Origin: an uncultured Clostridium sp.
GTDB taxonomy: Bacteria > Bacillota > Clostridia > Clostridiales > Clostridiaceae
NCBI GenBank assembly: GCA_934746785.1
Contig: CAKVFO010000170.1
Span: 1 to 6,472 of the forward strand
Direction of reading: 5' to 3'
Length of the DNA: 6,472 nucleotides
The notes under the pieces were generated by a model. The model saw only the letters and a program-made list of their open reading frames with translations. It was not told the DNA's origin and made no database searches. Numbering within the stretch: the stretch's first letter is position 1; the number at the start of each line of letters is the position of its first letter. The position numbers were made by a program, and so were the translations under genes. Below are positions 1-4,908 of this stretch, piece after piece.

Positions 1-935
1 TCTGGAGTTCTTAAGAACTTAACTAATCTTAACTTCATTACGAAGTGGTCCATTATTTCTTGAGCTTCTTCTTCAGTTATAACTCCGTTTCTTAAATCTC
101 TTTCTATGTAGATATCTAAGAATGTAGAAGTTCTACCAAGTGACATAGCAGCACCATTTTGTTGTTTAATAGCTGCTAAGTATCCAAAGTATAACCATTG
201 AACAGCTTCCTTAGCATTATTAGCAGGCATAGATATATCTAAACCATAGCTTAAAGCCATTGCTTTTAATTCTTTTAAAGCTACTATTTGATCAGAGATT
301 TCTTCTCTTAATCTAATAACTTCTTCGTCTATACAGCTAACTTCTAAAGATTTTTTTTGCTTTAATTTATCTTCTATTAAAGCATCAACTCCATATAGAG
401 CAACTCTTCTGTAGTCACCTATAATTCTTCCTCTACCGTATGCATCTGGAAGACCAGTTACGATACCAGACTTTCTAGCTAATCTCATTTCATCTGTATA
501 AGCATCGAAAACTCCTTGATTATGAGTTTTTCTGTGCTTAGTAAATATTTCTGATATTAGAGGATCTACTTCATATCCGTAAGCTTTAGCAGCATTTTCA
601 GCCATTCTTATACCACCTTGAGGCATTACAGCTCTCTTAAGTGGAGCGTCAGTTTGTACACCAACTATTTTTTCTAAAGCCTTATCTATGTATCCAGGAT
701 TGTATTCATTGATTCCAGAAACAGTTTTAGTATCAACATCTAATACTCCGCCATTGTCTCTTTCTTTTTTGAATAAATCACTTACTTCTGACCATAGTTT
801 TGTTGTTGCTTCAGTAGCACCAGCTAAGAAACTTGCATCACCTTCGTATGCAGTATAGTTAGTTTGAATGAAGTCTCTAACATTAATTTCTTTTGTCCAT
901 TTACCGTTGTTAAAACTTGTCCATTCTTTTCTCAC
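1..935 (-). CDS. pflB: Pyruvate formate-lyase (formate C-acetyltransferase), N-terminal part, cut by the left edge
   Basis: PflB is the oxygen-sensitive glycyl-radical enzyme that turns pyruvate and CoA into acetyl-CoA and formate in fermenting cells. I translated 311 codons from a GTG at 935-933; the rest lies beyond position 1. Recognition rests on long matches to the family: the N-terminus MRKEWTSFNNGKW, the segment APLKRAVMPQGGIRMAENA (about residues 97-115), and GLPDAYGRGRIIGDYRRVAL (161-180), which belongs to the pyruvate-binding barrel. The catalytic Cys-Cys pair and the radical glycine of the family lie in the missing C-terminal half, so activity cannot be judged. The GTG start is chosen because AAAGAAGGA sits 6 nt upstream, the family begins at this point, and the next in-frame Met is residue 104. 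The gene is divergent from the alaS leader. The activase gene pflA is not in view and may follow to the left. Confidence 0.95.
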   Translation of the reverse strand, partial: MRKEWTSFNNGKWTKEINVRDFIQTNYTAYEGDASFLAGATEATTKLWSEVSDLFKKERDNGGVLDVDTKTVSGINEYNPGYIDKALEKIVGVQTDAPLKRAVMPQGGIRMAENAAKAYGYEVDPLISEIFTKHRKTHNQGVFDAYTDEMRLARKSGIVTGLPDAYGRGRIIGDYRRVALYGVDALIEDKLKQKKSLEVSCIDEEVIRLREEISDQIVALKELKAMALSYGLDISMPANNAKEAVQWLYFGYLAAIKQQNGAAMSLGRTSTFLDIYIERDLRNGVITEEEAQEIMDHFVMKLRLVKFLRTP

Positions 936-941
936 AACAAT

Positions 942-950
942 TCCTTCTTT
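942..950 (-). promoter_or_regulatory. Ribosome binding site deciding the GTG start of pflB
   Basis: On the minus strand AAAGAAGGA is followed by six bases (ATTGTT) and then GTG at 935-933. This spacing is normal, and no ATG lies near it in frame, so the site fixes GTG as the start codon. Confidence 0.75.
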
Positions 951-992
951 CGTAAAAAAATCAAATTAAACTTTTCTAAATTATTTTATAGA

Positions 993-1017
993 CTAAGTAA
1001 TAATTATTATTGCTTAG
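993..1017. repeat. Near-perfect 25-nt palindrome upstream of pflB (candidate operator or 5' UTR hairpin)
   Basis: The arms are CTAAGTAATAAT (993-1004) and ATTATTGCTTAG (1006-1017), around a single central T at 1005. Eleven of twelve positions pair; the twelfth is T against G, which is a wobble in plus-strand RNA. It lies 58-82 nt upstream of the pflB start. Depending on which promoter is used, it would cover the -35 region (with TATAAA at 990-985) or the first transcribed bases (with the promoter at 1055-1027). Such dyads are typical of dimeric repressor sites. It does not match the Rex consensus TTGTTAANNNNTTAACAA or the Fur 7-1-7 box, so the binding protein is unknown. Confidence 0.5.
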
Positions 1018-1026
1018 CGTAACTAC

Positions 1027-1055
1027 AATTTATCATTATTTTTTATAAAAGGCAA
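1027..1055 (-). promoter_or_regulatory. Candidate pflB promoter (weak match)
   Basis: On the minus strand TTGCCT (1055-1050) is separated by 17 nt from TAAATT (1032-1027). Each box matches the sigma-A consensus at four of six positions. A transcript would start near 1020 and carry the palindrome in its 5' UTR. A second possible -10 box, TATAAA at 990-985, has no good -35 partner; if it is used, the palindrome overlies its -35 region. Neither is convincing alone, and an activator may be involved. Confidence 0.25.
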
Positions 1056-1319
1056 GTGATATATAAAAATTCAGAATAATAAAAATAGTATATATTGTTA
1101 ATGATAAACTAGAGAAGGGATTTTTTTGTAGAAAGAGAAGTTATTTTATTTAAAACAATGATAAAAATATAAAACTGAGTAAAATTATAAAAGAAAATGA
1201 TAAAAGGTTTAGAAAGATATTGAAGAGAAAATTTATTTTTAAGATTAAAGACTATGAATATATAAATAATGATAGAAATAATTAAGCATAGAAATGATAG
1301 TGGAGAAAAATTAATAATA
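1056..1319 (+). other. Purine-rich intergenic stretch with a start-less open frame and repeated AATGATA; possible gene remnant
   Basis: No gene with a credible start is present. One plus-strand frame is open from 1154 to a TAA at 1283-1285 (43 sense codons, very rich in Lys, Asn and Ile; it includes KENDKRFRKILKRKF), with no ATG or GTG and no ribosome binding site. The same frame is open upstream from 1067 to a single TAA at 1151-1153. One stop in about 70 codons is fewer than this A+T content would give by chance, and the plus strand is purine-rich as clostridial coding strands are. A decayed gene is therefore possible, but low-complexity DNA explains it as well. AATGATA occurs on the plus strand at 1100, 1157, 1196, 1268 and 1293, and inverted at 1031-1037. 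The first four share one reading phase. Confidence 0.25.
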
Positions 1320-1348
1320 TTGACATATCAACAAAGTTAAAATATAAT
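1320..1348 (+). promoter_or_regulatory. Consensus sigma-A promoter of the alaS T-box leader
   Basis: TTGACA (1320-1325), a 17-nt spacer and TATAAT (1343-1348) match the vegetative consensus perfectly in both boxes and in spacing. The predicted transcription start is near 1355, about ten bases before the first paired bases of T-box Stem I (AAAC at 1367), which is where a T-box promoter should be. A full-strength promoter fits a gene whose control lies after initiation, by tRNA-dependent termination. Confidence 0.9.
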
Positions 1349-1504
1349 TTAATAGAATTTAATAGTAAACGATGATTAGGATGAGTAAATTTACAATTAC
1401 TATTTTAGAGAGAAAGTGGCTGGTGAAAACTTTTTAGTATGTATTTTGAAGCTGCCTATGAGTTTAATGTGTATCTAAGAGATGTATATTAATTATGCAT
1501 AATT

Positions 1505-1539
1505 AGGGTGGTACCGCGGGAGCTTATGCTTTCGTCCCT
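1505..1539 (+). promoter_or_regulatory. T-box antiterminator
   Basis: Helix A1 pairs AGGG (1505-1508) with CCCT (1536-1539). The bulge TGGTACC (1509-1515) contains the UGGU (1509-1512) that binds the tRNA acceptor end. Helix A2 pairs GCGGGAGC (1516-1523) with GCTTTCGT (1528-1535), three of eight pairs being G-U, closed by a TTAT loop. The 3' strand of both helices is also the 5' strand of the terminator, so the two folds exclude each other. Confidence 0.88.
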
Positions 1540-1565
1540 TGTTTTTAGGGATGAAGGCTTTTTTT
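1528..1565 (+). terminator. T-box intrinsic terminator
   Basis: GCTTTCGTCCCT (1528-1539) pairs over 12 bp, including two G-U pairs, with AGGGATGAAGGC (1547-1558) around a 7-nt loop, followed directly by seven T residues (1559-1565). This is the default fold when tRNA-Ala is charged. It shares 1528-1539 with the antiterminator. Confidence 0.93.
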
Positions 1566-1671
1566 AACGTATAGGAAATTTAAAACTTAGAAAATAACAC
1601 TGATTACAAGTGTTTTATCATATGTAAATTGTCAAATATGTTAAACTAACTGTAGTGTTGCAAAAGAATTA

Positions 1672-1720
1672 AAAAGCAAAATAATTAGAATTTCTTTTAA
1701 TGGCAAACTATTTTGCTTTT
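1672..1720 (+). other. Long A+T-rich hairpin between the T-box terminator and alaS
   Basis: AAAAGCAAAATA (1672-1683) pairs perfectly over 12 bp with TATTTTGCTTTT (1709-1720). Stacked inside it, ATTAGAA (1684-1690) pairs with TTTTAAT (1695-1701) around the loop TTTC, leaving a 7-nt bulge (1702-1708). About 19 pairs form in all. The right arm ends in four T residues but is followed by AGAACC, so it is at best a weak terminator. A possible promoter (TTGCAA at 1658-1663, 16 nt, AATAAT at 1680-1685) overlaps its left arm. The hairpin is seen directly; its role is unknown. It could stabilise the cleaved or antiterminated mRNA, or tune read-through. Confidence 0.5.
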
Positions 1721-1741
1721 AGAACCTTGTTTAGAGGCTTT

Positions 1742-1790
1742 AACAAAGTGACTTTATCCACTTAAAAAGTGTGAAGTCAGTAGCTTTGTT
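1742..1790 (+). other. Three-segment hairpin just upstream of the alaS ribosome binding site
   Basis: AACAAAG (1742-1748) pairs with CTTTGTT (1784-1790), TGACTT (1749-1754) with AAGTCA (1774-1779), and CACTT (1759-1763) with AAGTG (1767-1771), giving 18 pairs with a 4-nt bulge (1780-1783) and an internal loop. TTGTT at 1727-1731 can compete for AACAA (1742-1746), so an alternative fold exists. The hairpin ends 18 nt before GGAGG (1809-1813), leaving that site free in this fold. There is no T-run after it, so it is not a standard terminator. It may protect the mRNA or act in translation control; neither is shown. Confidence 0.5.
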
Positions 1791-1820
1791 CATTTATATA
1801 AAGAATTTGGAGGAACGAAA

Positions 1821-4460
1821 ATGAAAAAGATTGGCACAAATGATTTGCGAGAAGAATTTTTAAAGTTTTTTGAAAGTAAAGGTCATCTTAAGATGCAGAG
1901 TTTTTCTCTTGTACCTAAAAATGATAATAGTCTATTATTGATAAATGCTGGTATGGCACCTTTAAAACCATATTTTACAGGTTTACAAGAACCGCCAAGA
2001 AGAAGAGTGACAACATGCCAAAAGTGCATAAGAACTGGAGATATTGAAAATGTAGGTAAGACATCAAGACATGGTACATTCTTTGAAATGTTAGGGAACT
2101 TCTCATTTGGGGATTACTTTAAAGAAGAAGTTATTCCATGGGCTTGGGAATTCATAACTGAAGTATTAAAACTTCCAAAAGATAAATTATATGTGACTAT
2201 TTATCAAGATGATGATGAAGCTTTTGAAATATGGTCAAGCAAGACAGATGTAGATCCAAAAAGAATTTTTAGATTAGGTAAAGATGATAACTTCTGGGAA
2301 ATTGGAGTTGGACCATGTGGACCATGTTCAGAAATTCATTATGATAGAGGGGATGGAACTATAACAACAGTTGAAGAATTCTTAGAAGCTGCTGAAGAAG
2401 ATAGAGTAGTTGAATTCTGGAACCTTGTATTTACTCAATTTGATAAAGATGAAGATGGTAATTATAATAGATTAGCTCATCCTAATATAGACACAGGTAT
2501 GGGACTTGAAAGAATAGCTACAATTATGCAAGGTGTAGATAATATATTTGAAATAGATACAGTTAAGAATATATTAGCAAAAGTGACTGCTAAAGCAAAT
2601 GTAGAATATGGTGCAAATAAAGATAGCGATACATCATTAAGAATAATTACAGATCATGTTAAAGGTGTTACTATGCTTATAGCTGATGGTGTAAGCCCAA
2701 GTAATGAAGGTAGAGGATATGTTTTAAGAAGACTTCTTAGAAGAGCAGCTAGACATGGAAGACTTTTAGGAATAAAAGAATTATTCTTAACAGAAATAGT
2801 TGATGAAGTAATAGCAAACTATGGAGGAGCTTATCCAGAATTAGTTGAAAAACAAGATTATATTAAAAAGATGGTTTCTTTAGAAGAAGAAAGATTTAAT
2901 GAAACTATAGATTCAGGAATTAATATATTAGCTGAATATATTGAAGAATTAAAGAAAGAAAATAAGAAAGTTTTAGATGGTAAGAAAGCATTTAAGCTTT
3001 ATGATACATTTGGGTTTCCTTATGAATTAACAGAAGAAATTTGCGAAGAAAAAGGTTTAACTATTGATAGAGAAACTTTTGAAAAGGAAATGGAAGAACA
3101 AAGAACTAGAGCTAGAAATGCAAGAGGTGAAAGCTCTTATATGGGAAGTGAAGAACTTGCTATAAATAAGTTAGATTCTTCTATAAATACAGAGTTTGTA
3201 GGTTATACTGAAACTGAATATGAAGGTAAAATATTAGCACTAGCAACAGATGCTGACTTTAAAGATTGCTTAAAAGCAGGTGAAGAAGGATATGTTATAA
3301 CTGATAAGACTCCTTTTTATGCTGAAATGGGTGGCCAAATAGGAGATACTGGACTTATAACAAAAGATGGTGCTATAGTTAAGGTATACAATACTAAGAA
3401 AAATGTTGGCGGTAAGACAATTCAATATGTGAAAGTTGAAGAAGGTATTATTAACACTGGTGATATAGTTAAACTAACTGTTGATAAAGTAAGAAGAAAC
3501 AACATATGTAAGAACCATACAGCAACACATATGCTTCAAGAAGCTTTAAAAGAAGTTTTAGGTGATCACGTAAATCAAGCAGGTTCATATGTTGATGCTG
3601 AAAGATTAAGATTTGATTTTACACATTTTCAAGGATTATCTGTGGAAGAAATAGAAAAAGTTGAAAAGATAGTTAATGAAAAAATAATGGAAGTATATGA
3701 TGTTGAAACTAAGCTTATGACTTTAGAAGAAGCTAAAGAATCGGGTGCAATGGCATTATTTGATGATAAATATGGAGAAAAAGTAAGAGTTGTATGTGTT
3801 GGAGAATTCTCCAAGGAATTATGCGGTGGTACTCATGTTAAGAATTCGGGAGAAATAGGATTGTTTAAAATCTTAACTGAATCAGGAGTAGCTGCTGGAA
3901 TAAGAAGAATTGAAGCTGTAACAGGGTTTGGAGCTATAAACTATGTAGAAGATAAGCAAAAGTTATTAAAAGATGCTTGTTATGCACTAAAGTGTAGTGA
4001 AAAAGATGTTTTAGCAAGAATTGCAACTCAAAATTCAGAGTTAAAGGAAAAGGAAAAAGAAATTGCTGAACTTAAGAGCAAGTTAACTAGTGGAGCAGAA
4101 GGGGATATATTAAACTCTGCAAAGAATATAAATGGTGTTACTGTAATTTCTTATGCTCTAAAAGATATTGATGCCAATGCTTTAAGAGATCTAGGTGATA
4201 AGATAAGAAATAAAATTGATACTGGTGTAGTTGTTCTATTAAGTGAAAATGAAGGAAAAGTTAATTTGGTAGCTATGGCAACTAAAGATAGCGTACAAAA
4301 AGGAATTCACTGTGGAAAGATAATTAAGGAAGTTGCTGCAATTGTAGGCGGTGGCGGAGGAGGAAGACCAGATATGGCACAAGCCGGTGGTAAGAATCCA
4401 GCAAAGATAAGTGAAGCTGTCGAATCTGTATTTGAAATTATTAATTCTTTAGTAAAATAG
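1821..4460 (+). CDS. alaS: Alanyl-tRNA synthetase
   Basis: AlaRS is the cytoplasmic class II synthetase that joins alanine to tRNA-Ala and clears mischarged Ser/Gly. At 879 residues it is the usual full length. The catalytic domain spans about 1-250, with motif 2 around GKTSRHGTFFEMLGNFSF (79-96) and motif 3 DTGMGLERIA (224-233). The tRNA-recognition domain carries EGRGYVLRRLLRRAARHG (296-313). The editing domain has AEMGGQIGDTG (501-511) and all four zinc ligands: H566 and H570 in HTATH, C668 and H672 in CGGTH. A charged coiled coil (about 734-757) leads to the C-Ala/DHHA1 domain with the glycine-rich run and RPDMAQAGGK (843-858). GGAGG (1809-1813) lies 7 nt before the ATG. Control is by the alanine T-box upstream; a 255-nt structured spacer separates the T-box terminator from the start. 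No key residue is missing. Confidence 0.99.
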   Translation: MKKIGTNDLREEFLKFFESKGHLKMQSFSLVPKNDNSLLLINAGMAPLKPYFTGLQEPPRRRVTTCQKCIRTGDIENVGKTSRHGTFFEMLGNFSFGDYFKEEVIPWAWEFITEVLKLPKDKLYVTIYQDDDEAFEIWSSKTDVDPKRIFRLGKDDNFWEIGVGPCGPCSEIHYDRGDGTITTVEEFLEAAEEDRVVEFWNLVFTQFDKDEDGNYNRLAHPNIDTGMGLERIATIMQGVDNIFEIDTVKNILAKVTAKANVEYGANKDSDTSLRIITDHVKGVTMLIADGVSPSNEGRGYVLRRLLRRAARHGRLLGIKELFLTEIVDEVIANYGGAYPELVEKQDYIKKMVSLEEERFNETIDSGINILAEYIEELKKENKKVLDGKKAFKLYDTFGFPYELTEEICEEKGLTIDRETFEKEMEEQRTRARNARGESSYMGSEELAINKLDSSINTEFVGYTETEYEGKILALATDADFKDCLKAGEEGYVITDKTPFYAEMGGQIGDTGLITKDGAIVKVYNTKKNVGGKTIQYVKVEEGIINTGDIVKLTVDKVRRNNICKNHTATHMLQEALKEVLGDHVNQAGSYVDAERLRFDFTHFQGLSVEEIEKVEKIVNEKIMEVYDVETKLMTLEEAKESGAMALFDDKYGEKVRVVCVGEFSKELCGGTHVKNSGEIGLFKILTESGVAAGIRRIEAVTGFGAINYVEDKQKLLKDACYALKCSEKDVLARIATQNSELKEKEKEIAELKSKLTSGAEGDILNSAKNINGVTVISYALKDIDANALRDLGDKIRNKIDTGVVVLLSENEGKVNLVAMATKDSVQKGIHCGKIIKEVAAIVGGGGGGRPDMAQAGGKNPAKISEAVESVFEIINSLVK

Positions 4461-4489
4461 TATACAATTAGAAAAAAATAGAGTATAAT
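4461..4489 (+). promoter_or_regulatory. Candidate promoter for ireB and its upstream ORF
   Basis: TATACA (4461-4466), a 17-nt spacer and TATAAT (4484-4489) start right after the alaS stop. The -35 box matches at four of six positions and the -10 box perfectly. Transcription would start near 4496. TATACAA (4461-4467) is repeated inverted as TTGTATA (4493-4499), so a protein bound to that dyad could regulate it. No terminator is visible after alaS, so read-through from alaS is also likely. Confidence 0.4.
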
Positions 4490-4511
4490 TACTTGTATAA
4501 GGAAGTATTAA

Positions 4512-4556
4512 ATGGATATACTAAAGGTATTGGTTAAAATATTATCCTTATTATAA
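4512..4556 (+). CDS. Possible 14-residue hydrophobic leader peptide upstream of ireB
   Basis: An ATG at 4512 opens MDILKVLVKILSLL and stops at TAA 4554-4556. AAGGAAG (4499-4505) lies 6 nt before the ATG, which is a good ribosome binding site in the right place. The stop codon ends 3 nt before the strong Shine-Dalgarno sequence of ireB (4560-4570), so a ribosome finishing this ORF would cover that site. The peptide is amphipathic, with Lys at 5 and 9, and has no amino-acid codon run that would suggest classical attenuation. It may be a real upstream ORF tuning ireB, or chance in A+T-rich DNA. Confidence 0.35.
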   Translation: MDILKVLVKILSLL

Positions 4557-4559
4557 ATG

Positions 4560-4588
4560 TAAGGGGGTGAGCTGCTAAGAATTGCAGC
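4560..4588 (+). promoter_or_regulatory. Strong, distant Shine-Dalgarno sequence of ireB with a hairpin between it and the start codon
   Basis: TAAGGGGGTGA (4560-4570) complements the 16S rRNA 3' end almost throughout, with one G-U pair, but ends 24 nt before the ATG at 4595. Between them GCTGC (4571-4575) and GCAGC (4584-4588) form a 5-bp hairpin with an 8-nt loop. If the hairpin forms, the effective distance falls to the six bases ATTATT, which is normal spacing. No other Shine-Dalgarno sequence precedes the ATG. A TTG at 4582 would give only a six-codon ORF ending at 4602. Confidence 0.6.
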
Positions 4589-4594
4589 ATTATT

Positions 4595-4852
4595 ATGAGT
4601 AATGATATAGAAAGAACAATGCAGTTTGATGTTTCGAAGAATAAAGAAGTCTTGACAAAAGCTATATTAACAGAAGTGTATGATTCACTTCAGAAAAAAG
4701 GATACAATCCAATTAATCAGCTTGTCGGATATCTACTTTCTGGAGACCCTACTTACATTACAAATTATAACGGAGCAAGAGCTTTAGTACGGAAACTAGA
4801 AAGAGATGAAATACTAGAAGAAGTAATTAAATCTTATTTAGAGATAAAATAA
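4595..4852 (+). CDS. ireB: IreB family regulatory phosphoprotein (UPF0297)
   Basis: This is an 85-residue protein of the UPF0297 family (YrzL in Bacillus). In Enterococcus faecalis, IreB is a substrate of the PASTA Ser/Thr kinase IreK and lowers cephalosporin resistance; a role in cell-envelope stress is inferred here by family only. The signature GYNPINQLVGYLLSGDPTYI (36-55) and the C-terminal ARALVRKLERDEILEEVIKSYL are clear. Of the two threonines phosphorylated in the Enterococcus protein, the second aligns with Thr8 (RTMQF); the first has no match, since residues 3-5 are N-D-I. The start at ATG 4595 fits the family, and an in-frame stop lies at 4568-4570 with no other start between. The ribosome binding site is unusually far away, bridged by a hairpin. 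The stop codon overlaps the stem of the terminator that follows. Confidence 0.93.
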   Translation: MSNDIERTMQFDVSKNKEVLTKAILTEVYDSLQKKGYNPINQLVGYLLSGDPTYITNYNGARALVRKLERDEILEEVIKSYLEIK

Positions 4853-4879
4853 AAAGGTGCCCGTTATCGGGCACCTTTT
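4852..4879 (+). terminator. Strong hairpin terminator or attenuator between ireB and ruvX
   Basis: AAAAGGTGCCCG (4852-4863) pairs perfectly over 12 bp with CGGGCACCTTTT (4868-4879) around the loop TTAT. The symmetric A4/T4 ends make it usable in both directions. Only four T residues follow the G+C core, so termination may be partial. The 29 nt from it to ruvX hold no promoter, so ruvX seems to depend on read-through or on a promoter inside ireB. Confidence 0.8.
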
Positions 4880-4908
4880 AAATATTTAATAAATAGTGGA
4901 GCTGAAAT

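Larger units (their letters stand above)
1356..1565 (+). ncRNA. Alanine T-box riboswitch (leader of alaS)
   Basis: The leader senses uncharged tRNA-Ala and lets transcription into alaS proceed when it is bound. Stem I closes with AAAC (1367-1370) to GTTT (1462-1465), has GATGA/ATGA K-turn-like bases, then TAGG (1377-1380) to CCTA (1455-1458). Its distal part carries AGTA, AGAGAG and GGCTGGTGAAAAC, all conserved T-box Stem I elements. The specifier loop reads GAA-GCT-GCC, giving alanine codon GCU at 1451-1453. A single 11-bp helix with wobbles (1466-1476 to 1480-1490) follows, then a palindrome AATTATGCATAATT (1491-1504) and the T-box AGGGTGGTACCGCGGG (1505-1520). The bulge UGGU pairs with a tRNA ending ACCA, the end expected when the discriminator base is A, as in tRNA-Ala. 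Only one helix lies between Stem I and the antiterminator, so this is a compact form. Confidence 0.95.

Noticed and set aside
1029..1038. TTTATCATTA as a Fur box
   Set aside because: It resembles one half-site only; the 7-1-7 inverted repeat is absent, and the matching inverted copy is 60 nt away.
1093..1110. TTGTTAATGATAAAC as a Rex site for pflB
   Set aside because: Only the left half fits TTGTTAANNNNTTAACAA; the right half does not.
1596..1620. Short hairpin AACACT/AGTGTT followed by TTATC as a second terminator after the T-box
   Set aside because: The six-pair, A+T-rich stem and a broken T-run are too weak to call a terminator.
3629..3814. Minus-strand open frame of 61 codons inside alaS
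   Set aside because: It is fully antisense to the conserved editing domain of alaS, has Ser/Thr-rich low-complexity composition from reversed Glu/Lys codons, and has no ribosome binding site that I can see.
4530..4557. Promoter-like TTGGTT-16-TATAAA upstream of ireB
   Set aside because: Transcription would start near 4564, inside the ireB Shine-Dalgarno sequence, removing part of it from the mRNA; the -35 match is poor.
4582..4602. TTG-started hexacodon frame overlapping the ireB start
   Set aside because: The TTG lies in the loop and stem of the bridging hairpin, 11 nt from the Shine-Dalgarno sequence. Family alignment supports ATG 4595 as the start of the real protein.
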